Shown here piece after piece: positions 1-8,334 of a DNA stretch of 64,000 nt; the stretch's first letter is position 1, and each line of letters opens with the position of its first letter. Where the stretch lies: contig JBJKPR010000004.1 of NCBI GenBank assembly GCA_046706185.1, forward strand, positions 7,108 to 71,107. The letters are read 5' to 3'. The stretch is from JAJZXY01 sp046706185. Its GTDB lineage: Archaea > Thermoplasmatota > Thermoplasmata > Sysuiplasmatales > Sysuiplasmataceae. The position numbers and the translations under genes were made by a program. The notes beneath the pieces are model-generated. The model was not told where the DNA came from and ran no database searches. It saw only the letters and a program-made list of their open reading frames with translations.

Positions 1-656
1 CAAGCGTGCCGCTGCCCGGCGTTGATGCCCATGTCGTAGACGAAGGAGGCAACGAGCTGCCGCACAATACAAAGGGATTCCTGGTCATAAATCACCCATG
101 GCCCGGTCAGTTCATGACGCTGTGGGAGGACAGGCCAAGGTTTGAATCTGTCTACTTCAAGAGATTTCCAGGGAGGTACTACGCGGCTGACTACGCCATG
201 AGGGACCACGACGGCTACTTCTGGCTACTGGGGCGGGCGGACGAGGTGCTGAAGATCGCCGGCCACAGGATAGGAACCATTGAGCTGGAGGATACTCTGA
301 TCTCCCACCCTGCTGTTGCCGAATCAGCAGTCATCGGACGGTTCGATGAAATCAAGGGTGAAACGCCGGTCGCGTTCGTGGTGCTGCGGCCGGGCAACAT
401 GCCCACTCCCTCCACGAGGCGGGAACTCATGGATCATGTGCGCAACAGCATGGGACCAATAGCAGTTCCGGGTGCGCTCTACTTCGTCGAAAGGCTCCCG
501 AAGACAAGGAGCGGCAAGATAATGAGGAGGCTCATCAGGGCGGTCGTTGAGGAAAAACCGCTCGGCGACATGAGCACGCTCGAGGATGCAGCCAGCGTCG
601 ACGAAGCGGAAAAGGCGTACAGGGAACTTCAGGAAGAGATGCAAAGGGGAAGCTAA
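1..656 (+). CDS. acs: acyl-CoA (acetyl-CoA) synthetase, AMP-forming, C-terminal part
   Basis: The 5' end lies outside the window; codons are in frame from base 3. About 217 residues of the C-terminal part remain. They contain the adenylate-forming hinge and CoA-binding region (GRADEVLKIAGHRIGT, then ELEDTLISHPAVAESAVIG) and, near the C-terminus, PKTRSGKIMRR, whose lysine is the catalytic lysine controlled by acetylation in this family. The enzyme would activate acetate or another short acid with ATP and CoA in the cytoplasm. The stretch before the hinge reads GRYYAADYA, where typical acetyl-CoA synthetases have a TGD-type motif, so propionate or a similar acid is possible as substrate. The TAA stop abuts the stop of the convergent glycerophosphodiesterase gene with no spacer. 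Confidence 0.85.
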   Translation, partial: SVPLPGVDAHVVDEGGNELPHNTKGFLVINHPWPGQFMTLWEDRPRFESVYFKRFPGRYYAADYAMRDHDGYFWLLGRADEVLKIAGHRIGTIELEDTLISHPAVAESAVIGRFDEIKGETPVAFVVLRPGNMPTPSTRRELMDHVRNSMGPIAVPGALYFVERLPKTRSGKIMRRLIRAVVEEKPLGDMSTLEDAASVDEAEKAYRELQEEMQRGS

Positions 657-1430
657 TCACTGCTTCCTGGATATCAGCCTCATCATCATGTCCGGATGAT
701 TGGAGGAGACGCTGTCCGGCCCCATCGAAAGAACCTTGAGCGCATCTTCCTCCCGGTCCATTACCCAGGGATGGACGCTGTATCCGTGTTCATGCAGGGT
801 CTTCACCGACTCCGCCCTCAGCCTTTCCCACCTGGGGAAGAAGCACTGTATCAGGAACTCCTCTGCCACATCCATGTACTCCTCCGGCGGGTCTGCGGTG
901 AGGAGTCCTGTGTTCAGCATTTTGTCCATCTCCCTTATCTTGAGCAGTATCTCGGGGTCGAATGCAATGAAGACCGCCCTTTCCTTCCACTTTTCCCTGG
1001 AAGACATTGTATCTGCAATTCTCTTTTCAATTCCCTGATAGACATCGCTTCCGTGCTTAATCTCGACAAGCGCAAACGCGTGCGGTGTTATGAAATCTAG
1101 AGCCTCTTCAAGCGAAGGGATCCTCTCCCCCCTGAACTCCTGGGAATACCATGAGCCTGCATCGAGTTTCTTGAGGTCCGCGTAATCGGTGTTTACGATC
1201 ATACCCTCACCGTCGGTTGTCCTTTCAAGCGACTCGTCATGCATCACAACAAGCCTCCCGTCAGCGCTCTGATGAATGTCAAACTCAACCGCATCTATGC
1301 CCAGCTTCAGTGCAAGCGAAAATGAAGCTATCGTGTTTTCAGGGGCGCTTCCAGAGGCGCCCCTGTGTGCCACGATCATAGGTCTTGCTCTCTCTTTCCT
1401 GTACTCTGTAAAACCGTTCAGCGAGCTCAT
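657..1430 (-). CDS. glycerophosphodiester phosphodiesterase
   Basis: A 257-aa protein of the GDPD TIM-barrel family, which hydrolyses glycerophosphodiesters to glycerol 3-phosphate (or the archaeal glycerol 1-phosphate equivalent) and an alcohol. The opening signature is clear: VAHRGASGSAPENT, then AVEFDIH and VVMHDE supply the His, Glu/Asp metal and catalytic residues. No signal peptide is seen, so it should be cytoplasmic. The ATG at 1430 is preferred because a TATA-like box (AATTATATCA on the minus strand, 1451-1460) sits about 26 nt upstream, giving a leaderless mRNA. An internal ATG (MIVAHRG, 17 residues in) is the only alternative. The gene is convergent with the acyl-CoA synthetase gene. 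Confidence 0.88.
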   Translation of the reverse strand: MSSLNGFTEYRKERARPMIVAHRGASGSAPENTIASFSLALKLGIDAVEFDIHQSADGRLVVMHDESLERTTDGEGMIVNTDYADLKKLDAGSWYSQEFRGERIPSLEEALDFITPHAFALVEIKHGSDVYQGIEKRIADTMSSREKWKERAVFIAFDPEILLKIREMDKMLNTGLLTADPPEEYMDVAEEFLIQCFFPRWERLRAESVKTLHEHGYSVHPWVMDREEDALKVLSMGPDSVSSNHPDMMMRLISRKQ

Positions 1431-1450
1431 GAAACCTACTCTTGCAAGCG

Positions 1451-1460
1451 TGATATAATT
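1451..1460 (-). promoter_or_regulatory. TATA-like promoter of the glycerophosphodiesterase gene
   Basis: AATTATATCA on the minus strand, centred about 26 nt before the ATG at 1430. This spacing puts transcription start at or next to the start codon, implying a leaderless transcript. Confidence 0.5.
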
Positions 1461-1603
1461 CGTTGAACAACAGAAAATTCATAATACTTAATTCTTCGCC
1501 GCTGCCGCCGCATAATCTGCGGTTGTAGAGGCTCAAATATAAGAAGAAGCGGCTCGTATTCATCCCTGAGCCGATATGTGGAGCGCTTAAGGAAGGATAT
1601 GAC

Positions 1604-3151
1604 ATGAATCTTGAAATATCTGACTTCTTCAATGAGATTTACGAAAGGGATGAAAAAGGAATACCTCAGTTCAAGGTCCTGTCTGGCGGAAAATGGTATT
1701 TCCCCGACAACGGCAAGTTTCTCGATGTAAGGAGTCCGATAGACAACAGCGTCATTGCAAGGATCTCAGTGGCGGAAGAAGTTCATGCCGACAAGGTGCT
1801 CTCCGACGCCGCTGATGCACGGCCCCTTATCAGAAGGCTTCCTGCAATTGAGAGGATGAATGCAATGGTAAGGGCATCAGCTCTTCTCGAGGAACAGTTC
1901 GAGTCGATGCAGAATGCGATCGTTGTGAACAACGGAAAGACGCTCTCTGATGCAGCAGGGGAGATAAAATCGACAATGCACAGGCTGACGCTTGTATTCG
2001 AGGAGGCGAGGAAGATATTTGGCGACTATCTTCCAGGCGACTGGGCGGAAGAGAATATCGGGAAGTATGCCCTGATAATAAGGGAGCCGGTGGGCGTTGT
2101 TCTCGCGATAGCACCCTTCAACTATCCCCTCTTCATTACATACACAAAGGCAATACCGGCGCTGCTCGCAGGCAATTCGGTCATCGTCAAGCCGCCAAGC
2201 GCAGACCCCATTCCTGCAATCCTCATGGCAGAGATCCTGCTGAAGGCAGGACTTCCGCCTGCATCTCTCAGCATGATCACAGGAAAGGGCTCAATAGGAA
2301 GCTACATGGCAAGGCACCCCACAGTCGATGTGCTCACATTCACCGGAAGCACAGAGATAGGGAAGAAGCTCAGCGAGATTTCAGGCATAAAGAAGATACA
2401 CCTTGAGCTGGGCGGAAAGGGCGTGGCCATTGTTCTGAACGACGCTGATGTGGAGACTGCAGCATCCAAGGTCCTCTCAGGCTCGCTCAAGAACGCGGGA
2501 CAGAGGTGTGACGCAATCAGCAGGGTGCTTGTGCAGAAGGAGGTTGCTCCACGTTTCTACGAACTCCTCAAGACAGGTATCAGGGGATGGACAGTCGGAG
2601 ACCCGAGAGACCAGTCTTCCAAGATAGGGCCGCTGATAGACGGGAATGCGGTGGAACGTGTGAAGAGGCTGATCGATGATGCGGTGGGCAAAGGGGCAAA
2701 GCTCGCATACGGCGGGAAGTCTGAGGGTAACTTTGTCGAACCCACGCTCCTTCTCGACGTACCACTCAACGCGGACGTGATGTGGGAGGAGACTTTCGGT
2801 CCTGTTGTGCCCGTTGCAACATTTGAAACAGTGGACGAGGCAATCGATATTTCCAACAAATCAGAGTACGGCCTCGACTCTGCTGTATTCACAAAGAGCC
2901 TGCACAGGGCCTGGAAGGTTTCGAAGAGGCTCGAGGTGGGGGAGGTTACAGTCAACAACTTCCCTGCGCACGGCGTTGGTTTCTTCCCCTTCGGCGGTGT
3001 CAAGGAGAGCGGTCTCGGGAGAGAGGGCATAGGCTACAGCATCGACGAATTCACAAACATGAAGACAATTGTCTTCGACACAGGCGCAGCGAAGATATGG
3101 GAGCTGGAGGAAAACGGGGAGCGTGTTGTTTCGGCCGAAAGGGTATTGTGA
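1604..3151 (+). CDS. gapN: NADP-dependent non-phosphorylating glyceraldehyde-3-phosphate dehydrogenase (GapN-type aldehyde dehydrogenase)
   Basis: A 515-aa aldehyde dehydrogenase. The active-site glutamate is E268 in LELGGKG and the catalytic cysteine is C302 in NAGQRCDA. The cofactor-binding stretch is APFNYPLF followed by NSVIVKPPSADP, and the GapN-like tail is HGVGFFPFGGVKESGLGREG. GapN oxidises glyceraldehyde 3-phosphate straight to 3-phosphoglycerate, a hallmark of archaeal glycolysis and Entner-Doudoroff variants. The adjacent convergent tpiA gene supports a triose-phosphate role. Other aldehyde substrates cannot be excluded from sequence alone. The ATG follows GGAAGGATATGAC, a plausible ribosome site, and a TATA-like box (AAATATAAG) lies near 1534-1542. 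Confidence 0.82.
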   Translation: MNLEISDFFNEIYERDEKGIPQFKVLSGGKWYFPDNGKFLDVRSPIDNSVIARISVAEEVHADKVLSDAADARPLIRRLPAIERMNAMVRASALLEEQFESMQNAIVVNNGKTLSDAAGEIKSTMHRLTLVFEEARKIFGDYLPGDWAEENIGKYALIIREPVGVVLAIAPFNYPLFITYTKAIPALLAGNSVIVKPPSADPIPAILMAEILLKAGLPPASLSMITGKGSIGSYMARHPTVDVLTFTGSTEIGKKLSEISGIKKIHLELGGKGVAIVLNDADVETAASKVLSGSLKNAGQRCDAISRVLVQKEVAPRFYELLKTGIRGWTVGDPRDQSSKIGPLIDGNAVERVKRLIDDAVGKGAKLAYGGKSEGNFVEPTLLLDVPLNADVMWEETFGPVVPVATFETVDEAIDISNKSEYGLDSAVFTKSLHRAWKVSKRLEVGEVTVNNFPAHGVGFFPFGGVKESGLGREGIGYSIDEFTNMKTIVFDTGAAKIWELEENGERVVSAERVL

Positions 3152-3153
3152 TT

Positions 3154-3834
3154 TCACCTGGCCAGCGCTTCGGCCATATCACCTATAAGCTGCCTCTGCC
3201 TGTCTGACTTGACAACCGCTGAGGCGACAAGCGCCCCTTCGGCGCCGAGCTCAACCGCCCTGGCGACATCTTCAGCTGTGGTCACTCCCGCACCTGCAAT
3301 GATTATTACGTCGCGGTTGACTTTTCTGATGGCCTCTACCGATTCGGTGATTATCTCCGGTTTTGCCTTTGAGACCGAGACACCCCTTCCTATCAGCTCG
3401 GGTGGCTCGACGGCGACCATGTCAGGCCGGAGGGAGCTGACCGCCGCCACGGTTCTCACAGTGTCAGCGCATATAACGGAGCGCATGCCTGCTTTCCTGC
3501 TCCCTTCAACCAGGAACTCCATTTCCCACAGCCTGAGCCTGTGCTCACTGTGGTTCATGAGCGTGCCGCTGGCGCCCGCAGCCTTCAGCATCTCAAGCGA
3601 ATGATATCCTGTCGTGGCTCCGGGATCGACAGGATCTGCATGCTGGGCAAAGGTGACCGCACCCGAAGCAGAAACCTCCTGTATCCACGGTGTCGGAGGG
3701 CACACAACTATGTTTATGCCCGTCGAGTTTGAAACTTCCCTGGCATAGCCTGCGATGTTAAGCGCAAAATCCGCAAACGATTCTGTATATCCCTTGAGGT
3801 TGAGAAGAAGATGGCGTCTGTTACTGTAGCTCAT
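3154..3834 (-). CDS. tpiA: triosephosphate isomerase, archaeal type
   Basis: A 226-aa protein, the short length typical of archaeal TIM (about 25 residues shorter than bacterial enzymes). It interconverts dihydroxyacetone phosphate and glyceraldehyde 3-phosphate. Visible landmarks are the substrate lysine in LNLKGY, the catalytic histidine in LMNHSEHRL, the catalytic glutamate in VEPPELIGRG, and the phosphate-binding end TTAEDVARAVELGAEGALV. It converges on gapN with 2 nt between the stops. A TATA-like element (AGATTAAAGTC, near 3867-3877) lies about 40 nt upstream of the ATG, which follows GATGAGGAACAT. Confidence 0.93.
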   Translation of the reverse strand: MSYSNRRHLLLNLKGYTESFADFALNIAGYAREVSNSTGINIVVCPPTPWIQEVSASGAVTFAQHADPVDPGATTGYHSLEMLKAAGASGTLMNHSEHRLRLWEMEFLVEGSRKAGMRSVICADTVRTVAAVSSLRPDMVAVEPPELIGRGVSVSKAKPEIITESVEAIRKVNRDVIIIAGAGVTTAEDVARAVELGAEGALVASAVVKSDRQRQLIGDMAEALAR

Positions 3835-3894
3835 ATGTTCCTCATCGGGATAGAGGGCCGGACATTGACTTTAATCTTTCTTCGGGCGGCAGTC

Positions 3895-4281
3895 TCATTC
3901 GCTCCCCGCCTGCATGACAAAATCCCACATCAGCTGGCCTACGGGCATGACTGAGAGCCTGGGATTCCTGACGAGCGGAGAATCAGCAAACAGGCGCGAG
4001 TCCCTGATCGCCGACAGGGGGACGCTCCTCCTCAGTTTCCTGTCTGCCTTGATCCTGACAGAAGGGCTTTTGCCGGGAGAAGCACCGACGCATACGGCTA
4101 TTCCAACAATCTTCTTTTCGATTCCTGTGTGGTAGTAGAGTATCATGTCGCCTGCCCTCACACTCCTAAGGTTCTTGAGCGCAAGATTGTTTTTCACTCC
4201 CTCCCATTCGGTCTCACCGTCCATCTGCAGCTGTTCAAAGCTGTAATGGCCAGGTTCTTCCTTGAAAAGCCAGTAAGACAT
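3895..4281 (-). CDS. EVE-domain protein (modified-base binding fold)
   Basis: A 128-aa single EVE domain: the N-terminus SYWLFKEEPGHYSFEQL, then WEGVKNNLALKNLR and GDMILYYHTG, match this PUA-like fold. EVE domains bind modified cytosines or other modified nucleotides and occur both in restriction systems and as solitary proteins; the ligand here is unknown. The ATG at 4281 is preferred over one 7 codons further upstream because the family begins at SYWL and a TATA-like box (CCGATAAATAGG, 4302-4313, minus strand) lies about 26 nt before it, giving a leaderless mRNA. No restriction genes are nearby. Confidence 0.82.
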   Translation of the reverse strand: MSYWLFKEEPGHYSFEQLQMDGETEWEGVKNNLALKNLRSVRAGDMILYYHTGIEKKIVGIAVCVGASPGKSPSVRIKADRKLRRSVPLSAIRDSRLFADSPLVRNPRLSVMPVGQLMWDFVMQAGSE

Positions 4282-4301
4282 GCATGATTGATTACAGACC
4301 A

Positions 4302-4313
4302 CCTATTTATCGG
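4302..4313 (-). promoter_or_regulatory. TATA-like promoter of the EVE-domain gene
   Basis: CCGATAAATAGG on the minus strand, centred about 26 nt upstream of the ATG at 4281. It supports the shorter start and a leaderless mRNA. Confidence 0.5.
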
Positions 4314-4511
4314 AGCCATATTTGCGATGCCCGCCGCTGTCAAACTGGCAGAGTGTCTTCTGACGCATGCAGCGGAGCCCGCCTGTTTCTGTTTTGCTAT
4401 GGCAGCTTCTTCGCAGACTGACAGCGCTTGTGTTGCACAGGGTCGGCCTTCCTTCTGTATCGTGATACGCTCGACAATGTCTGCGGTGTTACCGAAGCGG
4501 GGCGGAGGAGA

Positions 4512-5111
4512 TCATCTTGGGGAGAAAATGACCGTCAACCTGACTGCAGTCATGATTATACCGGCCAGCATGACAAGCAGGCCCGCTATTTCAGCAGGGT
4601 ACTGGAAGGGCTGGTACAGGTAGAATTCAGAGTATGCGGTAACAGTCACATTCTGTGCCGCCTGTCCAGTGGCTGTCATGTTGACCAGGTAAGTTGTATC
4701 AACATAGACGAGCGGCAAGTACACATTGCCGTTTGTGGTCGTAGCCGTCCCGTTGGCTACCCTGTACTGGTAATACTGGTTACCGTATGGTCCCTGCACG
4801 TAGTTGTACTTGAAGATGGTGTAATCCACGCTGGAACCCGAGTGGAAATGGAAAACAAGGTGTGGAGTCTGTCCGTGAATTGCCGAAAAATAGAGCGTTG
4901 AATTCTCCCCGTGCGCAACAAGAAACGTACCTTGGCCTGTGTCTATCCTCTGCAGGACGTACATGGCGGAAATCGAAGATAACTGAAACAATCCAAAACC
5001 GCAGATTGCAACAACAAGCGAGACAACAAGAAGTCTGTCCCTGAACATGCGCCTCAAGACACTTGTGCTCCTTCGGAGTGCCCCTGCCTGTTTCTCCCGA
5101 ATCTCAACCAT
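4512..5111 (-). CDS. uncharacterised membrane protein with a large extracytoplasmic domain
   Basis: I do not recognise a family. The 199-aa product has a basic N-terminus (about 30 residues), a membrane helix (LLVVSLVVAICGFGLFQLSSI), a Thr/Ser/Tyr-rich, beta-like middle region of about 120 residues, and a second helix near the C-terminus (IAGLLVMLAGIIMTAVRLTVIF). The topology suggests both ends in the cytoplasm and the middle outside, where several N-x-S/T sequons occur. The ATG at 5111 is preferred to 5132 because AGGTCAC precedes it and a TATA-like element (CTAATATAG, near 5140-5148) lies upstream. The 230 bp between this gene and the EVE gene show no further gene. Confidence 0.55.
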   Translation of the reverse strand: MVEIREKQAGALRRSTSVLRRMFRDRLLVVSLVVAICGFGLFQLSSISAMYVLQRIDTGQGTFLVAHGENSTLYFSAIHGQTPHLVFHFHSGSSVDYTIFKYNYVQGPYGNQYYQYRVANGTATTTNGNVYLPLVYVDTTYLVNMTATGQAAQNVTVTAYSEFYLYQPFQYPAEIAGLLVMLAGIIMTAVRLTVIFSPR

Positions 5112-5310
5112 GTGACCTGTTGACCAACACACAAGGTGCTATATTAGGTTTGGATTCCGTCTGCCGTGTTGCATCCCGATATGCGAACGGGCAAGAGCGT
5201 GGCTACACCTTACCGTAAACTGCCAGAAGTCAATTTACAGACTCGATTGCATCTATGTTGTGCAAAACAGGACAGAGGGAATAACTGCACTCTTATCATC
5301 AACCGCTGCC

Positions 5311-6324
5311 ATGCATTATTCCTCACAGTCTGTGGGAGTATACGGCGTCACTGGATATGCAGGGTCTGAACTACTCAGGATTATCTCAACACATCCTTCT
5401 TTTGAGCTGACGTTTGCACAGTCCGGCAGTGCGAGCGGTGCAAGGCTTGGCGACATCTACCCTCTGCTTCCTGCCGGAGCAGGCATCAGGGTATCCGCTG
5501 AGCCGGAAGTGGACGGAACGGATGTGGCTTTTCTCTGCCTGCCGGCCGGTGAGAGCATGTCCGTAGTGCCAAAGCTTGTGAGCAAGGGTATCAGGGTTAT
5601 AGACCTCGGCCCGGACTACAGGCTGAAGCCCGCATCTCTCTTCGAGACTGTCTACGGCAAGAAACACTCTGACCCCGAAAACCTGGAACTCAGCACATAC
5701 GGCGTAACGGAACTGAACAGGGAGAAGATAAGTGAGGCCCCGGTGGTGGCCAACCCGGGCTGCTACCCGACAGCAGCGCTCATTGCGCTCAGCCCAATCC
5801 TGGACCTGATAAATGGGAGCATCATTATCGATGCAAAGAGCGGCACGTCAGGCTCGGGTAAAGAGCCGACCCAGTTCAACAACCATTCTGAAATAGGGGA
5901 GAATATACGCCCCTACAATCCCAACAAACACAGGCATCTGCCAGAAATCTCATCCCACCTTTCGGCGGGGGAGGAATACAGGGATATCACATTCATACCT
6001 CACCTTGTCCCGATCGTGCGCGGGATAGAGGAAACGATATATCTGCCCGGCACCGCCTGTTCGGGCGTGATATCCCGCCTGAACTCATTCTATTCAGGCT
6101 CCAAATTCGTTCATGTCGTTGACGATGCGAGCCTGAACATGGTGCAGGGGACAAATCACTGCCTTCTCCAGGTTGCGGACCTTGGGAGCGGAACCGTGAT
6201 TTTCTCGTACATTGACAACCTCGGCAAGGGGGCAAGCGGCCAGGCTGTTCAGAATGCAAACATAATGGCAGGACTGCCTGAAGAGACAGGCCTCCTGCAC
6301 AATGGGTCGGGTGTGGGTAGGTAG
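5311..6324 (+). CDS. argC: N-acetyl-gamma-glutamyl-phosphate reductase
   Basis: A 337-aa enzyme reducing N-acetylglutamyl phosphate to the semialdehyde with NADPH. It shows the Rossmann motif GVYGVTGYAGSELLR at the N-terminus and the catalytic cysteine C151 in VANPGCYPTAAL, followed by KSGTSGSGKEP. The ATG at 5311 is chosen because the homologous region begins directly after it; a start 17 codons earlier would add an unconserved leader. A TATA-like stretch (CTCTTATCA, near 5288-5296) would make the mRNA leaderless. It is followed 2 nt later by argJ, and argB and argD overlap in turn, so this is the first gene of an arginine operon. The presence of argJ argues for arginine rather than LysW-type lysine synthesis. 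Confidence 0.93.
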   Translation: MHYSSQSVGVYGVTGYAGSELLRIISTHPSFELTFAQSGSASGARLGDIYPLLPAGAGIRVSAEPEVDGTDVAFLCLPAGESMSVVPKLVSKGIRVIDLGPDYRLKPASLFETVYGKKHSDPENLELSTYGVTELNREKISEAPVVANPGCYPTAALIALSPILDLINGSIIIDAKSGTSGSGKEPTQFNNHSEIGENIRPYNPNKHRHLPEISSHLSAGEEYRDITFIPHLVPIVRGIEETIYLPGTACSGVISRLNSFYSGSKFVHVVDDASLNMVQGTNHCLLQVADLGSGTVIFSYIDNLGKGASGQAVQNANIMAGLPEETGLLHNGSGVGR

Positions 6325-6326
6325 CC

Positions 6327-7550
6327 TTGAAGACGATAGATGGCGGCGTAACCACACCAGCCGGGTTCAGGGCGGCCGCAGGAAAGGGCGGCCTGAGAAA
6401 GTCAGGGAAGAATGACGTGGCAGTGCTGTTCTCGGAGCGAAAATGCAACACTGCAGCTGTTTTCACAACAAACAGGCTGAAGGCGGCGTGCGTTCTAGTG
6501 ACTGCCGAGCATCTCAAGAAGACTGGCGGGAGAATGCGCGGAGTGGTTGTGAACAGCGGAAACGCAAACGCCCTTACAGGCAGAAAGGGTATCTCAGACG
6601 CCAGGAAAATGGCAGCAGAGACAGCGAAGCTGCTCGGCGTCAGGCGGGAGGAGGTAGCAGTGTGCTCGACAGGCATCATCGGAGAGCTTCTTCCGATGGA
6701 GAAGGTTCTGAAGGGCATATCGCAGACAGTCCCCCGCCTCTCGAGTTCCGTCTCGGCAGGCAGCAGGGCCGCTGAGGCAATTCTCACCACAGACAAGACG
6801 CCCAAGGAAATTGCAGTTTCACTGACGCTTGAGGACGGGCGGAGGGTAAGCATCGGCGGGATGACCAAGGGCTCGGGCATGATCGCCCCAAGGATGGCTG
6901 CGCTTCATGCCACAACGCTCACTTTCATCACAACGGATGCGCCTGTGGAGAGGCGTTATCTGCAGAAGTGTCTCGAGAGGTTCGCCGACCAGACATTCAA
7001 TATGATATCTGTGGATGCGGACCAGAGCACCAACGACACAATACTTCTGCTCTCCAGCGGAGCGGCCGGGGGCCCTGAAGTGAAGAAGGACAGGATGTTC
7101 GAGAATGCTCTGAGGTTCGTCATGTGGGAGCTAGCCAGAAAGGTGGCCCTTGACGGCGAAGGGGAGACAAAGCTTCTTACTGTAAGGGTAGAGGGTGCAA
7201 GGAACGACAGAGATGCATCTGATGCAGCCCTCTCGATCGTGAAATCAAACCTTGTCAAGTGCGCTCTCTTCGGCGGTGACCCGAACGTGGGCAGGATTGC
7301 CTCAGCAATAGGGAACTCGGGATGCGCTGTCGATTTTTCAAAGCTTGAGGTGTGTGTGGGCCCCGATGCGGACATAAAGATCATATCGGGCGGGCTGGTA
7401 ACTGATGAGAAGAATGCAGCAGCTTCCATGATGAGCGGCAGGGAAGTCACTCTTACTGTGAGGCTCAACGGTGGAAAGGGGGCTGCTACCTCGATGGGGT
7501 GTGATATGTCTTATGAGTATGTCAGGATCAACTCAGCCTACACAACGTGA
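6327..7550 (+). CDS. argJ: glutamate N-acetyltransferase (ornithine acetyltransferase)
   Basis: A 407-aa ArgJ, which moves the acetyl group from N-acetylornithine to glutamate and so closes the cyclic arginine pathway. Family landmarks are GVVVNSGNANALTG, the oxyanion-hole region CSTGIIGE and KGSGMIAPRM. ArgJ cleaves itself before a threonine; the likely residue is T196 in LHATTLTF. Compared with the usual spacing (PxMATML) about four residues are inserted just before the cleavage site. The start is a TTG at 6327, two bases after the argC stop; no better in-frame start exists before the conserved GVTTPAGF region. The C-terminus overlaps argB by about 38 nt. Confidence 0.92.
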   Translation: MKTIDGGVTTPAGFRAAAGKGGLRKSGKNDVAVLFSERKCNTAAVFTTNRLKAACVLVTAEHLKKTGGRMRGVVVNSGNANALTGRKGISDARKMAAETAKLLGVRREEVAVCSTGIIGELLPMEKVLKGISQTVPRLSSSVSAGSRAAEAILTTDKTPKEIAVSLTLEDGRRVSIGGMTKGSGMIAPRMAALHATTLTFITTDAPVERRYLQKCLERFADQTFNMISVDADQSTNDTILLLSSGAAGGPEVKKDRMFENALRFVMWELARKVALDGEGETKLLTVRVEGARNDRDASDAALSIVKSNLVKCALFGGDPNVGRIASAIGNSGCAVDFSKLEVCVGPDADIKIISGGLVTDEKNAAASMMSGREVTLTVRLNGGKGAATSMGCDMSYEYVRINSAYTT

Positions 7551-8334
7551 TGCGTCTGGCGCAGTCGTTGTAAAAAGCGGCGGGAGCCTAATCGATTCGG
7601 AGGAGAGCATGGCGTCGCTGTGCGAGGAAATTGCAGCGCTCAGCGAAGAGTTCAGGTTTGTTGTGGTCAACGGCGGCGGCAGGGAGATAGACAGGCTCTG
7701 CGCTTCGCTGTCAATACCGGTGCAGAAGGTCTCCGGCCTGAGGGTAACCACTCCTGAGGTGCTATCTGTTGTTCAGATGGCGCTTGCCAAGAGCTCAAAC
7801 TCAGTTGCCGCACGGCTGAACTCGCTCGGCGTGAGGTCAGCCCCGCTTCCAGCTTTCGCGGCAGGAACTGTGGTGGTGGAGAAAAGGGGAAGCGGGCAGC
7901 ACGAGGACCTCGGCCTTGTCGGAAAGGTTGTCTCTGTCGACTGCTCTCTGCTGAACGCGCTGCAGTGTGAGGGTGTTGTGCCTGTCATCTACCCTATCGC
8001 AGGTGACAGGTCCGGCAGTCTCTACAACGTGAATGCGGACGAGATAGCATCCGGTGTCTCATCCGCCATGGGAGCCCAAGCGCTCCTCTTGATGACAGAC
8101 GTGGAGGGCGTATTCGTCAACGGCTCTCCAAGGGGCGTCCTCACCACTGGCGAGATGGATGAATATGCGGGTGCAGGGTGGTTCAAGGACGGTATGCTTC
8201 CAAAGCTGGAAGCTGCATCGAACGCAGCCAGGGGCGGAGTTTCACGCGTCTGCATACTGGATGGAAGAAGGAAAGGGGTCCTGCGCGGATTTCTGAAGGA
8301 AGGAAGTACAAATGGCACTGAAATACAGAAGTGA
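7513..8334 (+). CDS. argB: acetylglutamate kinase
   Basis: A 273-aa amino-acid-kinase-fold enzyme that phosphorylates N-acetylglutamate. It has the nucleotide/phosphate motif VVVKSGGSL, the substrate loop VVNGGGREID (usually HGGG; here Asn replaces His), and the C-terminal ATP-site region YNVNADEIASG ... LLLMTDVEGVF ... DGMLPKLEAA. The ATG at 7513 (or one 6 nt later) is taken because upstream residues are unconserved; it lies inside the end of argJ. The end overlaps argD by 23 nt, so argC-J-B-D are probably translationally coupled. No N-terminal extension of the arginine-sensitive type is seen. Confidence 0.9.
   Translation: MSMSGSTQPTQRDASGAVVVKSGGSLIDSEESMASLCEEIAALSEEFRFVVVNGGGREIDRLCASLSIPVQKVSGLRVTTPEVLSVVQMALAKSSNSVAARLNSLGVRSAPLPAFAAGTVVVEKRGSGQHEDLGLVGKVVSVDCSLLNALQCEGVVPVIYPIAGDRSGSLYNVNADEIASGVSSAMGAQALLLMTDVEGVFVNGSPRGVLTTGEMDEYAGAGWFKDGMLPKLEAASNAARGGVSRVCILDGRRKGVLRGFLKEGSTNGTEIQK

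Noticed and set aside
1501..1526. A GC-rich hairpin (CCGCA / TGCGG) between GDPD and gapN
   Set aside because: Only a 5-bp stem, no T-tract and no conserved context; likely chance in a GC-rich patch.
5993..6880. A 295-codon open frame on the minus strand across the argC/argJ junction
   Set aside because: It is antisense to two clearly conserved enzymes, has a Ser/Pro/Leu-rich composition typical of shadow frames and no recognisable domain.
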